From Ruoffia tabacinasalis (lineage in GTDB: Bacteria > Bacillota > Bacilli > Lactobacillales > Aerococcaceae): a stretch of DNA of 64,000 nt. A program made the translations under genes and the position numbers. The notes beneath the pieces were generated by a model. That model saw only the letters and a program-made list of their open reading frames with translations, did not search any database and was not told the origin of the DNA. The stretch is from the NCBI RefSeq assembly GCF_042652985.1, contig NZ_JBHSHQ010000009.1:11704-75703 (forward strand). The letters are read 5' to 3'. Shown piece after piece: positions 32,832-41,848 of the stretch (positions are counted from its first letter, which is position 1; the number at the start of each line of letters is the position of its first letter).

Positions 32832-33953
32832 TTAAATAATTGCTGTACGTTTAGATACGCTAATTTCTTTAGGTAGCCAAACTTTTATTTCTGCTTTTGC
32901 ATTTACTGTTAACCAACCTAAACCAGTAATACTAATGTCTTGTGTTTGGTCTAGTGTGAATGTTTGCTCAACTAGCTCTGGATACTCTTCTGCATAATCC
33001 TTGCTAGGTGGTGCTAACATCTCACCAACATGTTTCTGATACAACTCATCTGCATTCTCAGTTTTAGTACGATGTAAGTACAAATCAGTTGAGACGTAGA
33101 AAGTCATCGCTGTCTTTTCAACATCTGACTGAACGAGATCCACTCGACCGACACCGGCTAAGAAGATTGTTTGTCCTTCATTTAATTGGAAGGTTTTTGG
33201 TTTGATTGGTTTACTTGGTAGCACACTTTGGTTGTCTGAACGACTTAAATGATGTGCTAATTGTGTACGACGGATGATACCCGGTGTATCAATGATCGCA
33301 TGCGCATCAGTTAAAGGAATTTGAATTAAATCCAACGTCGTACCAGGATGGTTTGATGTCGTAATGACTTCCTTATCTCCACCGTAATAACCAATCAATT
33401 GATTAATCAATGTTGATTTCCCAACATTTGTCACCCCAACGATATAAACATTACGGTCACTAATGACTTCTTCAATTTTTTCAGCTAATGAATAAATTCC
33501 CGCGCGTTTTGTACCGTAAGTTAATACGATATCTTCAGGATATAAACCATGACGATTCACTGTTTGGCGAATCCAATCTTTTACTTTTGATTTACGCGTT
33601 ACTTTCGGAAGTAAATCGAATTTGTTTGCTGCGATAATAAACGGTTGGTTCCCGATAAATCGGTGTAAACCAGAGATTAAACTTCCCTCAACATCAAAGA
33701 TGTCTACAACTAATACAACAAAGGCATCATCATTAGCGATTTCACCCAATTTGTTTAAAAATACATCGTCATCAATATCTAAATCTTGTAATTGATTGTA
33801 ATGTCTAAGTTTAAAACAACGTTGGCAGTAAAACTCGCCTTTTTCTATCCCTTTATTTAACGCAGATTGTGGTAAGTAACCTATCTCATCTGGATTCTCT
33901 GTTTGAATGGTTGCCCCGCAACCGATACATTGAAATGTTTCTTGCTCACTCAA
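32832..33953 (-). CDS. yqeH: ribosome biogenesis GTPase YqeH
   Basis: This circularly permuted GTPase of about 373 residues is needed for 30S assembly. An N-terminal zinc finger (CIGCGATIQ ... FYCQRCFKL) precedes permuted motifs G4 (AANKFDLLP), G1 (GVTNVGKSTLINQL), G2/G3 (TSNHPGTTLDLI, IDTPGI) and a C-terminal domain. The frame opens at 33983, but a GGGGGA six bases upstream of TTG 33953 and the usual distance to the first Cys favour that start. It overlaps the yqeG stop by 8 nt. Confidence 0.93.
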   Translation of the reverse strand: MSEQETFQCIGCGATIQTENPDEIGYLPQSALNKGIEKGEFYCQRCFKLRHYNQLQDLDIDDDVFLNKLGEIANDDAFVVLVVDIFDVEGSLISGLHRFIGNQPFIIAANKFDLLPKVTRKSKVKDWIRQTVNRHGLYPEDIVLTYGTKRAGIYSLAEKIEEVISDRNVYIVGVTNVGKSTLINQLIGYYGGDKEVITTSNHPGTTLDLIQIPLTDAHAIIDTPGIIRRTQLAHHLSRSDNQSVLPSKPIKPKTFQLNEGQTIFLAGVGRVDLVQSDVEKTAMTFYVSTDLYLHRTKTENADELYQKHVGEMLAPPSKDYAEEYPELVEQTFTLDQTQDISITGLGWLTVNAKAEIKVWLPKEISVSKRTAII

Positions 33954-34470
33954 GCGTATTCCCCCAATCTCCTGTTCGGTCAATGCCGACGATTTTAAAT
34001 GCTATCTTTTCTAACATACGATTAATTATTGTAAATATATTATCATTTGGCGCAATAGGTTTGACTAAGATACTCTTAAGATGATTACGATTCGCACCAA
34101 TCACATCTGTCATAACTTGATCTCCAATCACAGCAACATTCTCTTTAGGTACTTGTAAATCCTCGATAGCAAGTACAAAATGCTTTCTGCGTGGTTTTAA
34201 AGCACTTGAAGTAAACCTTAACTCTAATGGTTCTGCTACTTTAAGTACTCGATCATAGTTGTTGTTTGATAAGAGGTAAATACCAATCCCTGCGTCTTTA
34301 AATCTTGTTAACCATTCAGCCATCTCTTCAGTATGCTCCCACTGATTCCACGCAATGAGCGTGTTATCTAAGTCGCATATGATTGCTTTAATATCATGTC
34401 GCAATAAATCTTCTGGCTTAATTGCGTAAATTGAATTGATGGTCCAGGTTGGAGTCAATAATTTTTTCAT
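33946..34470 (-). CDS. yqeG: YqeG family HAD-type phosphatase
   Basis: This 174-residue HAD hydrolase has motif I DLDNTLIAW (Asp nucleophile and Asp +2), motif II LLSNN, a Lys in ALKPRRKHF and motif III VIGDQVMTDVIGANR. It is the first gene of the yqeG-yqeH-yhbY-nadD-yqeK-rsfS-methyltransferase cluster. aroE, found between yqeH and yhbY in Bacillus, is absent. The substrate is unknown; related proteins act on phosphatidylglycerophosphate. Confidence 0.9.
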   Translation of the reverse strand: MKKLLTPTWTINSIYAIKPEDLLRHDIKAIICDLDNTLIAWNQWEHTEEMAEWLTRFKDAGIGIYLLSNNNYDRVLKVAEPLELRFTSSALKPRRKHFVLAIEDLQVPKENVAVIGDQVMTDVIGANRNHLKSILVKPIAPNDNIFTIINRMLEKIAFKIVGIDRTGDWGNTLE

Positions 34471-34600
34471 ATAGTCCCCTTTTAAATTCTTATATTGTCT
34501 TTGATATTATAACATATTCTTCCAACATTCTATAATAACATATCATATCTGAGTACTGTACACTATTTGATCAAATTGACAAATATATATTCTATTCTAA

Positions 34601-34673
34601 CAAAAAATAATCCTAATAAATTATTGCCCCATGTTATAAATCTATAACATTGAATAATTTATTGGGATTATTT
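34601..34673 (-). terminator. large two-part hairpin terminator after the YkuJ-family gene
   Basis: Outer 18-bp arms (34606-34623 with 34655-34672, one wobble) enclose a perfect inner hairpin ATGTTATA/TATAACAT. A T run follows on the minus strand. The remaining 34471-34600 is AT-rich and holds the yqeG upstream region, with nothing else I can support. Confidence 0.8.
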
Positions 34674-34684
34674 ACTGAGTTTAT

Positions 34685-34915
34685 TTAACCTAATAATTCG
34701 TAAATTTCAATTGCTACTAAATCGATATCATCGAAACGGTAAGTTGTTCCTCGTTGACTATCTGATAATTCGAATGCTTTATCATCTGCATGATAAGTTA
34801 CTTGGCATTTTTCAACACCATCTAATTCAAAACGGCGAACCTCTGGTTCACTATTATTAGCATTTACCATAGCTTCTAAGCGTTGGATAATACCTGTCAA
34901 AACTGAAGTTTTCAT
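34685..34915 (-). CDS. YkuJ-like small conserved protein (DUF1797)
   Basis: This 76-residue protein has the family pattern: GIIQRLEAM at the N-terminus, a VRRFELDGVEKCQVTYH strand pair and the C-terminal YRFDDIDLVAIEIYELL. The family is widespread in Bacillota and has a small alpha/beta fold; its function is unknown. It is a monocistronic unit with AAAGGAA before the ATG and a long hairpin after the stop. Confidence 0.82.
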   Translation of the reverse strand: MKTSVLTGIIQRLEAMVNANNSEPEVRRFELDGVEKCQVTYHADDKAFELSDSQRGTTYRFDDIDLVAIEIYELLG

Positions 34916-35077
34916 AGTTGATTCCTTTCGTTAACAGAATTGCTCAATATGTGAGCAGCAAAACTAAACTAGGTTAGTTTTTCAATATAGTATATGTTAA
35001 CAAAATGCTTTGAAATTGCAAGAAGTTACATAAACTATTTTCGATAAATTCTTATTTTTCTACATCTACTACATAAG

Positions 35078-36277
35078 TTACGTATTACTCCACGGTTCTT
35101 TAAACTCACTTAACATTCTATCAAAGAAATTTGAGCGTGACTGATCTGTATTTTGAATAATATCGTCATAAAACGCATAAACATTCTCTGCAAAGCGTTC
35201 AGCAGAGATGCTTTCTAATGAATCAGGATTAATATTCTCAATTTCACCCGCGTATTTCTTATTTAGATATTTAACAATCGCTTCTGATAATGACCCATTT
35301 GGTGCATAGAGTTGTCCGAATTCTCCTGATTGAATAATTAAGTTTAAGTAATCATTTTCCTTCGCCACAATTGGCAATCGATTCGCGATTGACTCTAAGT
35401 AAGTTAAACCTTGTGATTCTGATTCACTCGCATTTATGTATAAATCGGCCATTTGGTAATATTGATTGACTTCATTATGTGAAATTTCACCAATGAAGTG
35501 AACATTCTCCAATTCAAATCCTTTAGCAATGGTTTCTAGCGTCTCGCGGTAAGGTCCGTCTCCGACTATGACTAAATGAGCCGATGGATACGCTTCTTGA
35601 ACCGCCGGAAATGCCATAATAACCTCGTCTAAAGACTTCTCTTTCGATAAGCGTGATAAAGATAGTAATACCGGTGCTTCTTGTGGAATATTCAATTTCT
35701 TACGCATCATCGGACGGTAATCTTCGTTGAATTCTGGTAAAAGAACGCCGGTTGGAATAATGCGCATCGGCGCTTCAACACCATAGTCTTTTAACGTTGC
35801 ATAAGTTAATTCACTTGGTGTAATCACTCCGTCTGCTTGTCCACAGAATACTTTTGAAAACCAACGTACGTGTTGTCGTTTAATTAAACGCCCATCCCAA
35901 ATGTAGTGAGTGTAATTTTCATACATCGTATGATAAGTATGAATCGTCGGAATTTTTAATCTGCTTGCTACGTATTTACCTGCTAAACCTAAGCTGAATT
36001 CTGTATGTGTATGGATTATATCTAAGTCATATTCTCTCGATATCTTCACACATCGATCTAAACCACCAAAAGCTATTCGGCGATCTTCAAAACTCGCAAA
36101 AGGTATACTTGGTAATCTAACTACGCCATTTTCTGGCCGTGCTTCTGGATCTGATGTTGTAAATATTATGACTTCATGGCCAACTTTTCTTAACTGATCA
36201 CAAAGTATCTTGATTGAAGTCGATACTCCACTTACTTGTGGAAAATATGTGTCAGTAAACATGCCAATTCGCATCAA
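35078..36277 (-). CDS. GT4 glycosyltransferase, probable 1,2-diacylglycerol 3-glucosyltransferase
   Basis: This 399-residue GT-B enzyme has MRIGMFTDTYFPQVSGVSTSI at the N-terminus, HTHTEFSLGLAG and the C-terminal donor-site region NASESESQGLTYLESIA (E-x7-E type). The N-terminus and DPEARPENGVVRLPSIPF resemble monoglucosyl-diacylglycerol synthases that make the glycolipid anchor of lipoteichoic acid in Lactobacillales. The second glucosyltransferase usually next to it is missing, so specificity is inferred. About 160 nt upstream of the YkuJ-family gene are AT-rich with no feature. Confidence 0.8.
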   Translation of the reverse strand: MMRIGMFTDTYFPQVSGVSTSIKILCDQLRKVGHEVIIFTTSDPEARPENGVVRLPSIPFASFEDRRIAFGGLDRCVKISREYDLDIIHTHTEFSLGLAGKYVASRLKIPTIHTYHTMYENYTHYIWDGRLIKRQHVRWFSKVFCGQADGVITPSELTYATLKDYGVEAPMRIIPTGVLLPEFNEDYRPMMRKKLNIPQEAPVLLSLSRLSKEKSLDEVIMAFPAVQEAYPSAHLVIVGDGPYRETLETIAKGFELENVHFIGEISHNEVNQYYQMADLYINASESESQGLTYLESIANRLPIVAKENDYLNLIIQSGEFGQLYAPNGSLSEAIVKYLNKKYAGEIENINPDSLESISAERFAENVYAFYDDIIQNTDQSRSNFFDRMLSEFKEPWSNT

Positions 36278-36374
36278 ATACCCCTCTCAACTATAATTTC
36301 TCATATAAATTATAGTACTTTTTAAAGTGTAGACCTATTGTATCACAAGGTATTTTCAATGTGTAGATTTACAT

Positions 36375-36908
36375 TTATAAGATACGTTTAAGTCTCTTAT
36401 AGATAAAGATGGCTAGGAATGCCTTAAAGATATCTCCAGGAATAAAAGGAATGAGTCCTAGTTGTAAAACATGCGTAAAACCAGTCTCAATATTTAATAC
36501 ATTTCGGAAAATAATATACATGTAACTTAAACCGATAATATACAAAATGATCGTTCCAATTAATGTGATGCCAATGAGCTTCGAATTCGTTTCAGTTTTC
36601 AAATGTTGTTTGAGATAACTAATAATAAAACTCACTGGTATAAAACCAATCGCAAAACCAAAGGATGGTGACAAGAAAGACCCGAATCCTCCACTTCCTC
36701 CACTAAATACAGGCAGTCCGAAAAGACCAATGATTAAGTATATCAACGTAGTTAATCCAGCATAATTTGGTGTTAATACTAGCCCTATCATTAATACTGC
36801 AAACGTTTGTAGAGTTAAAGGGACAGGACCAAATGGAATCGTTAGTTGGGAACAAATAATTAGCAAAGCTAGCATTAGTGCCATTTGTGTCAGTTGTCTT
36901 GTCTTCAT
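36375..36908 (-). CDS. bioY: biotin transporter BioY (ECF S-component)
   Basis: This 177-residue, six-helix membrane protein has the BioY signatures PFGPVPLTLQTFAVLMIGL and GGSGGFGSFLSPSFGF. It binds biotin and works alone or with an energy-coupling module encoded elsewhere. Its start codon follows the birA stop directly, so the two are cotranscribed. A BirA-type operator precedes birA, which would make uptake biotin-repressible. Confidence 0.93.
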   Translation of the reverse strand: MKTRQLTQMALMLALLIICSQLTIPFGPVPLTLQTFAVLMIGLVLTPNYAGLTTLIYLIIGLFGLPVFSGGSGGFGSFLSPSFGFAIGFIPVSFIISYLKQHLKTETNSKLIGITLIGTIILYIIGLSYMYIIFRNVLNIETGFTHVLQLGLIPFIPGDIFKAFLAIFIYKRLKRIL

Positions 36909-37913
36909 TTAGTTACCTCTCTTAGCAAACTGACTACTAGAAAGATGTATTTCTTGTCCGAATAATTCATCAAACTCACCTGAAGGTAACTCCACTAATA
37001 AATGGCCCTCATCGTTTATTCCTCGAATAATCCCATGTCTTTCCTCAGCTTTAACGGTATACGTCACAGGCTTGTTAATTCCTAATAAATGATTCGAATA
37101 GTAAGGTATATATTCTTTCTTATCAATCTCTTTAATATAAGTTAGGAGACGATTGACGTAAGTTGCGAGTAATACATTTAAGTTTAATTCTCTAGGTAAC
37201 TCGCTTCCGTATAAGGTTCCTGCAACACCTTGTGTCAACTCATCAGCTTCATCGAAGTCACCTGCCAGATTCAGCCCTAAACCTATAACAACCGATGTAA
37301 TCTGGCCACTTTCGATATCACTAATCGCTTCGCATAGAATCCCACTGACTTTTTTACCTTCATAAAATAAATCATTAACCCACTTTATATCTATTGCTTT
37401 CCCTGTTACTTCTTCAATGGCTTCTGACATCGCAGTGGCAGTTGCAATGGTAAAAAGCGGAATATGCTCTGGTCGTGTTTGATTCACTGGTACAAGTAAA
37501 GATGAGTAAAGTCCTTCTTTGATCGTAGAATGAAAGCTCTTACCGTACCGGCCTCTTCCTTTCGTTTGCTTTCTAGAGATCACATATTTACCTTCGTTCG
37601 GATGGTTAGCTGCATGTACTTTAGCGACATCATTGGTTGATGTGACTTCATCATAGTAAGTAACTTTTAAGTCTGGACCATTTTCCTCTAAGAGTATCTT
37701 TATTTGCTCCGGATCAATACCTTTTGAACTTTGAATGTACTGATACCCTTTTCTAGGGATACTTTGAATCACATAACCTTGATCACGTAACTCTTCGATT
37801 GCTTTCCAAACAGCACTTCGTGTGACAGCAAATCCAGCGGCTAATTCTTGTCCTGAGTGAACTGTGCTGTTCCCTTCAGAAAGTTTCTTTAATAATTTAT
37901 TTTTTAGTGTCAT
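36909..37913 (-). CDS. birA: bifunctional biotin ligase/repressor BirA
   Basis: This 334-residue protein has an N-terminal winged helix (about 1-62, STVHSGQELAAGFAVTRSAVWKAI), a catalytic domain with the biotinyl-AMP loop KQTKGRGRYGKSF (about 115-127), DIKWVNDLFYEGKKVSGIL and a C-terminal SH3-like domain (EERHGIIRGINDEGHLLVE). It biotinylates carrier proteins and, when charged, represses biotin genes. The HTH plus a palindrome upstream supports autoregulation of birA-bioY. Confidence 0.95.
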   Translation of the reverse strand: MTLKNKLLKKLSEGNSTVHSGQELAAGFAVTRSAVWKAIEELRDQGYVIQSIPRKGYQYIQSSKGIDPEQIKILLEENGPDLKVTYYDEVTSTNDVAKVHAANHPNEGKYVISRKQTKGRGRYGKSFHSTIKEGLYSSLLVPVNQTRPEHIPLFTIATATAMSEAIEEVTGKAIDIKWVNDLFYEGKKVSGILCEAISDIESGQITSVVIGLGLNLAGDFDEADELTQGVAGTLYGSELPRELNLNVLLATYVNRLLTYIKEIDKKEYIPYYSNHLLGINKPVTYTVKAEERHGIIRGINDEGHLLVELPSGEFDELFGQEIHLSSSQFAKRGN

Positions 37914-37927
37914 CTTTTACTCCTTTG

Positions 37928-37954
37928 GTCAACCATATATTATTTTCGGTTGAC
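37928..37954. promoter_or_regulatory. BirA-type operator upstream of birA-bioY
   Basis: A perfect 7-bp inverted repeat GTCAACC-N13-GGTTGAC resembles the GTTAAC-type palindromes bound by BirA. On the minus strand a possible promoter (TTCACT, 16 nt, TAATAT) overlaps it. The position 15-40 nt before the birA start fits repression. Confidence 0.7.
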
Positions 37955-37965
37955 GTATAGTGAAT

Positions 37966-37999
37966 AATAAAATCCTAGGCTAAGTTAATAACCTAGGAT
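37966..37999 (-). terminator. intrinsic terminator of ptsHI
   Basis: ATCCTAGG (37972-37979) and CCTAGGAT (37992-37999) form a perfect 8-bp stem followed by a T-rich tract on the minus strand. Confidence 0.82.
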
Positions 38000-38011
38000 G
38001 TTTTATTAAAT

Positions 38012-39736
38012 TTATTTTGTTGCTTCTTCAACTAATGCGACAACTTCTTCTGATGATGTACATTCATTAATTGCTTTTTCAGCTAATGCTTGCATATCAG
38101 TTAAGTTTAAGCGTCTCACTAAACTACGTGTTTTTAATACACTTGAAGCACTCATAGAGAACTCATCTAAGCCTAATCCAAGTAATAATGGTACAGCCGT
38201 TTGATCTCCGGCCATCTCACCACACATACCTGTCCATTTACCTTCAGCGTGTGAAGCATCAATCACGTTCTTAATTAAACGTAGAATTGATGGATTATAT
38301 GGTTGGTATAAGTAAGAGACACGTTCATTCATACGGTCTGCTGCCATTGAATATTGAATTAAGTCGTTTGTTCCGATACTGAAGAAGTCAACTTCTTTGG
38401 CGAATTGATCCGCTAGCATTGCTGCAGCAGGAATTTCAACCATAATACCAATTTGAATATCTTCTGAAACTTTTACACCTTCAGATAATAATTCTTCTTT
38501 AACTTCTAGTAAGAATGCTTTTGCTTCACGGAATTCTTGTAAAGTAGCAATCATCGGGAACATAATACGTAATTTACCATGTACAGATGCACGTAGTAAA
38601 GCACGTAATTGAGTTTTGAACATATCTTTCTTGTCTAACGAGATACGAATTGCTCGGTATCCTAAGAATGGGTTCATCTCTTCTGGCAATTCTAAATATG
38701 GTAACTCTTTGTCTCCACCAATATCCATCGTACGAACAACAACTGCTTTACCATCCATTGCTTCTAGCACTTCGCGGTATGCGTCGTATTGCTCATCTTC
38801 AGTTGGGAAGTCAGAAGAATCCATATATAAGAACTCAGTACGGTATAAACCAATCGCTTCGGCACCGTTCTCAAGAACAGCCGTCACGTCTTTAGGCGTA
38901 CCAATGTTTGCAGCGAGTTCAACTGCGTGGCCATCTTTAGTTTCTGATGGTGAATCCACAAGTTTAGCCCATTCTGCTTTTTGTTCTTCAAAAGCTTGCG
39001 CTTTCTCTTCGTATTCTTTAACTTGTTCTTCTGTCGGGTCAACAATAATATGACCTTCCATTGCGTCAACGATAACTAAATCGCCATCTTTAACTTGAGA
39101 TACAATTGAGTTTGTTCCAACAATTGCAGGAATCTCTAAAGAACGCGCCATGATTGCCGAGTGAGAAGTACGTCCACCAATATTTGTAACGAACGCTTTC
39201 ACAAACTGCTTGTTTAATTGAGCAGTATCACTTGGTGTTAAATCATGTGCAACAATAACAACTTCTTCGCTAATTGTCGCTGGGCTTGGTAATTTAACGC
39301 CTAATAAAGCAGCGAGAATACGTGTTGAAACGTCTTTAACGTCTGCAGCACGTTCTTGCATATATGCGTTATCTTCCATTGCACTAAACATTTGAATGAA
39401 CATGTCACTCACGTCGCCTAATGCAGCTTCAGCGTTGATTCCTTCGCTCGATACTTTTTCTCTCACTTGTCCAGTAAATTCTGGGTCAGATAAGAACATT
39501 AAGTGAGCATCGAAAACTTGCGCTTCCTCTTCACCTAATGATTTTTCAGCAATTGAGCGAATTTGAGTGATTTCAGCTGTCGCTTGTTCAACCGCTTTAT
39601 CAAAGCGAACTGCTTCTGCTTCAGCATCTTCCACTGTAGTGCGATCAAAAGTTAAATCTGGTTCTGTTAATAGATACACTGGTGCAATTGCAATACCATC
39701 ACTAGCAGCAATCCCAGTAACTTCGATTTTTGTCAT
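38012..39736 (-). CDS. ptsI: PTS enzyme I
   Basis: This 574-residue phosphotransferase passes phosphate from phosphoenolpyruvate to HPr, feeding all PTS sugar permeases. The phospho-accepting His192 is in GGRTSHSAIMARS. The PEP domain carries FLYMDSSDFPTEDEQ, the RTMDIGGDKELPYL metal loop and GMCGEMAGD near the C-terminus. The start overlaps the ptsH stop by one base. A terminator follows. Confidence 0.98.
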   Translation of the reverse strand: MTKIEVTGIAASDGIAIAPVYLLTEPDLTFDRTTVEDAEAEAVRFDKAVEQATAEITQIRSIAEKSLGEEEAQVFDAHLMFLSDPEFTGQVREKVSSEGINAEAALGDVSDMFIQMFSAMEDNAYMQERAADVKDVSTRILAALLGVKLPSPATISEEVVIVAHDLTPSDTAQLNKQFVKAFVTNIGGRTSHSAIMARSLEIPAIVGTNSIVSQVKDGDLVIVDAMEGHIIVDPTEEQVKEYEEKAQAFEEQKAEWAKLVDSPSETKDGHAVELAANIGTPKDVTAVLENGAEAIGLYRTEFLYMDSSDFPTEDEQYDAYREVLEAMDGKAVVVRTMDIGGDKELPYLELPEEMNPFLGYRAIRISLDKKDMFKTQLRALLRASVHGKLRIMFPMIATLQEFREAKAFLLEVKEELLSEGVKVSEDIQIGIMVEIPAAAMLADQFAKEVDFFSIGTNDLIQYSMAADRMNERVSYLYQPYNPSILRLIKNVIDASHAEGKWTGMCGEMAGDQTAVPLLLGLGLDEFSMSASSVLKTRSLVRRLNLTDMQALAEKAINECTSSEEVVALVEEATK

Positions 39737-40002
39737 TATGCAGATAATCCTTCGTTTTTCATTGTCTCTGCAACAGCTTCAATGGCTTCTTTTTCGTCGT
39801 CACCTTCAGCAGTGATTACAACATCAGCACCTTGCCCAACACCTAAAGACATAACCCCCATGATAGACTTAAGGTTAACTGATTTACCTTTATACTCTAA
39901 GTTAATGTCTGAAGCAAATTTACTTGCCGTTTGCACCAATAATGTCGCGGGACGTGCGTGAATCCCAGTCTCAGCAATTACGTTAAATTCTTTCTTTTCC
40001 AT
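39736..40002 (-). CDS. ptsH: PTS phosphocarrier protein HPr
   Basis: This 88-residue protein carries the catalytic His15 in ETGIHARPAT and the regulatory Ser46 in SVNLKSIMGVMS, the target of HPr kinase in catabolite repression. The frame is open upstream to 40098, but AAAGGAG lies at good distance from ATG 40002, and MEKKEFNV is a standard HPr start. It is translationally coupled to ptsI. Confidence 0.97.
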   Translation of the reverse strand: MEKKEFNVIAETGIHARPATLLVQTASKFASDINLEYKGKSVNLKSIMGVMSLGVGQGADVVITAEGDDEKEAIEAVAETMKNEGLSA

Positions 40003-40069
40003 TCGAAAAATCTCCTTTATAAATGAAATTTTAATACGAGTTTCAATAAATAAAACTCTTACATATATA

Positions 40070-40098
40070 AGAATACCATTTTTTAAGCGTTTCAACAA
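40070..40098 (-). promoter_or_regulatory. sigma-A promoter of ptsHI
   Basis: The minus strand has TTGTTG (40093-40098), 17 nt and TATTCT (40070-40075), the latter preceded by TGG. It lies about 70 nt upstream of ptsH. The only other feature in 40099-40173 is a small ATCTTTAA-type stem after prfC without a T run. Confidence 0.55.
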
Positions 40099-40173
40099 TA
40101 TAAAACTATCGATTTATAATCTTTAATGTTTAAAGATGCCTTTAATGTATAAGTTAGCAACGATTAACTGTGT

Positions 40174-41757
40174 TTACAATAGTTGTTCTAACTCAATATC
40201 TGGATATTTATCTTGGAACCAACGCTCAGCAAATTGATTCTCAAATAAGAACACTGGAGCACCAAAGCGGTCACGAACTAGTAAGTTACGACTTGAAGAC
40301 ATACTTGGATCCAAATCTTCCTCTTTAATCCAACGTGCAATTTTACTCCCCATTGGAGTCATATCAACTTCGGCATTATATTCATTCAATAAGCGGTATT
40401 GGAAGACTTCAAATTGAAGTTGTCCAACGGCACCAATAATATATTCTTCCGTATGATATGTTTTGTATAACTGAATCGCACCTTCTTGAACTAATTGTTC
40501 AATTCCTTTGTGGAATGATTTTTGTTTCATAACATTTCTCGGACTTACTTTCATGAACATCTCAGGCGTAAATTGTGGTAGAGGTGGGAAAGCAACAGCC
40601 TTCTTTCCTGAATACAAAGTATCTCCAATTTGCAGATTTCCTGTATCATATAGACCGATAATATCTCCAGCAACGGCTGTACTCACTTCTTCACGAGTAT
40701 CTGCCATGAATTGAGTCGTATGAGCCATGCGTATCTTCTTTTGTGTACGGTTTAAGGTCACATTCATACTCGGTTCAAACTGCCCAGAAGCAATCCGAAT
40801 AAAGGCAATACGATCTCGGTGTGCCGGGTTCATGTTTGCTTGAATCTTGAAGACAAAGCCTGTGAAGTCATCTTCAACTGGGTCGACTTCATCGCCACTT
40901 TCAAGTTCAATCGCTTCCGGTGCTGGCGCTAACTCTACGAAAGCATCTAAGAATGTTTGAACACCAAAACCAGTTAAAGCTGATCCGAAGAAGACGGGCG
41001 TTAACTTACCGTTAGCAATCTTGTCTAAATCAAATTCATTTCCTGCTTCATGCAATAATTGTGCATCTTCTAAAGCTTGAGAATAGATTGATGATTCTTT
41101 AAACGAATGCTCACCTTGAGCTTCTCCGTCCTCATCTAAAGGAATAAAGATATCATCTTCTTCCTCATCATTTCCTCTTAATTCAACTCGCTCATTATAT
41201 AAATCATAAAGACCGATTAAATTACGTCCCATACCCATCGGCCAATTCATTGGGTACGCATCAATACCTAAGACCTCTTCCAATTCAGCCACTAACTCTA
41301 AGGGCTCACGACCATCACGGTCTAATTTGTTAATAAAGGTAAAGATTGGAATTCCACGGTGACTTACAACTTCGAATAATCGTTTCGTCTGTGGCTCAAT
41401 CCCTTTACCAGAGTCAACAACCATAACTGCCGCATCCACGGCCATTAATGTACGATACGTATCCTCTGAGAAATCCTCATGTCCCGGTGTATCGACAATA
41501 TTAACTTGATGTCCGTCATAATCTACTTGCATCACCGAACTGGTTACAGAGATCCCTCTTTGTTTCTCGATCTCCATCCAGTCAGATTTTGCGAATTTGT
41601 TTGATTTTTTACCCTTTGCCTTAACTGTCCCTGCTTCACGTATGGCTCCACTGTATAACAGCATTGCTTCGGTAATGGTTGTCTTACCCGCATCCGGATG
41701 GGAGATAATCGCAAATGTCCGTCTTCTTTTGACTTCTTGCTCTAAATTATTTACCAA
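40174..41757 (-). CDS. prfC: peptide chain release factor 3
   Basis: This 527-residue translational GTPase recycles RF1/RF2. Motifs: G1 SHPDAGKTT, G3 VDTPGHEDF, G4 NKLDRDGREP, then the II/III domains. The frame extends to 41838, but I choose TTG 41757: AAAGGAAG lies at suitable spacing, the length matches RF3, and the apparent N-terminal extension is translated from the preceding gene's terminator hairpin (41798-41836). Confidence 0.95.
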   Translation of the reverse strand: MVNNLEQEVKRRRTFAIISHPDAGKTTITEAMLLYSGAIREAGTVKAKGKKSNKFAKSDWMEIEKQRGISVTSSVMQVDYDGHQVNIVDTPGHEDFSEDTYRTLMAVDAAVMVVDSGKGIEPQTKRLFEVVSHRGIPIFTFINKLDRDGREPLELVAELEEVLGIDAYPMNWPMGMGRNLIGLYDLYNERVELRGNDEEEDDIFIPLDEDGEAQGEHSFKESSIYSQALEDAQLLHEAGNEFDLDKIANGKLTPVFFGSALTGFGVQTFLDAFVELAPAPEAIELESGDEVDPVEDDFTGFVFKIQANMNPAHRDRIAFIRIASGQFEPSMNVTLNRTQKKIRMAHTTQFMADTREEVSTAVAGDIIGLYDTGNLQIGDTLYSGKKAVAFPPLPQFTPEMFMKVSPRNVMKQKSFHKGIEQLVQEGAIQLYKTYHTEEYIIGAVGQLQFEVFQYRLLNEYNAEVDMTPMGSKIARWIKEEDLDPSMSSSRNLLVRDRFGAPVFLFENQFAERWFQDKYPDIELEQLL

Positions 41758-41789
41758 ATAGTTACTTCCTTTCGTTATTGTCCGTTTCA

Positions 41790-41836
41790 AAAAAATGGAA
41801 CAATGCAATGTGATTGAGTTCATCATTGCATTGTTC
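41790..41836 (-). terminator. intrinsic terminator between the DivIVA-like gene and prfC
   Basis: A perfect 13-bp stem GAACAATGCAATG (41798-41810) with CATTGCATTGTTC (41824-41836) is followed by a T run on the minus strand. Confidence 0.92.
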
Positions 41837-41848
41837 ATAACATAAAAA

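Noticed and set aside
38616..39053. 145-codon open frame antisense to ptsI
   Set aside because: Serine-rich shadow frame opposite a clearly conserved gene, with no ribosome site.
40081..40098. Catabolite-responsive (cre) site near the ptsH promoter
   Set aside because: TGAAACGCTT matches only the left half of the cre consensus and the right half is absent.
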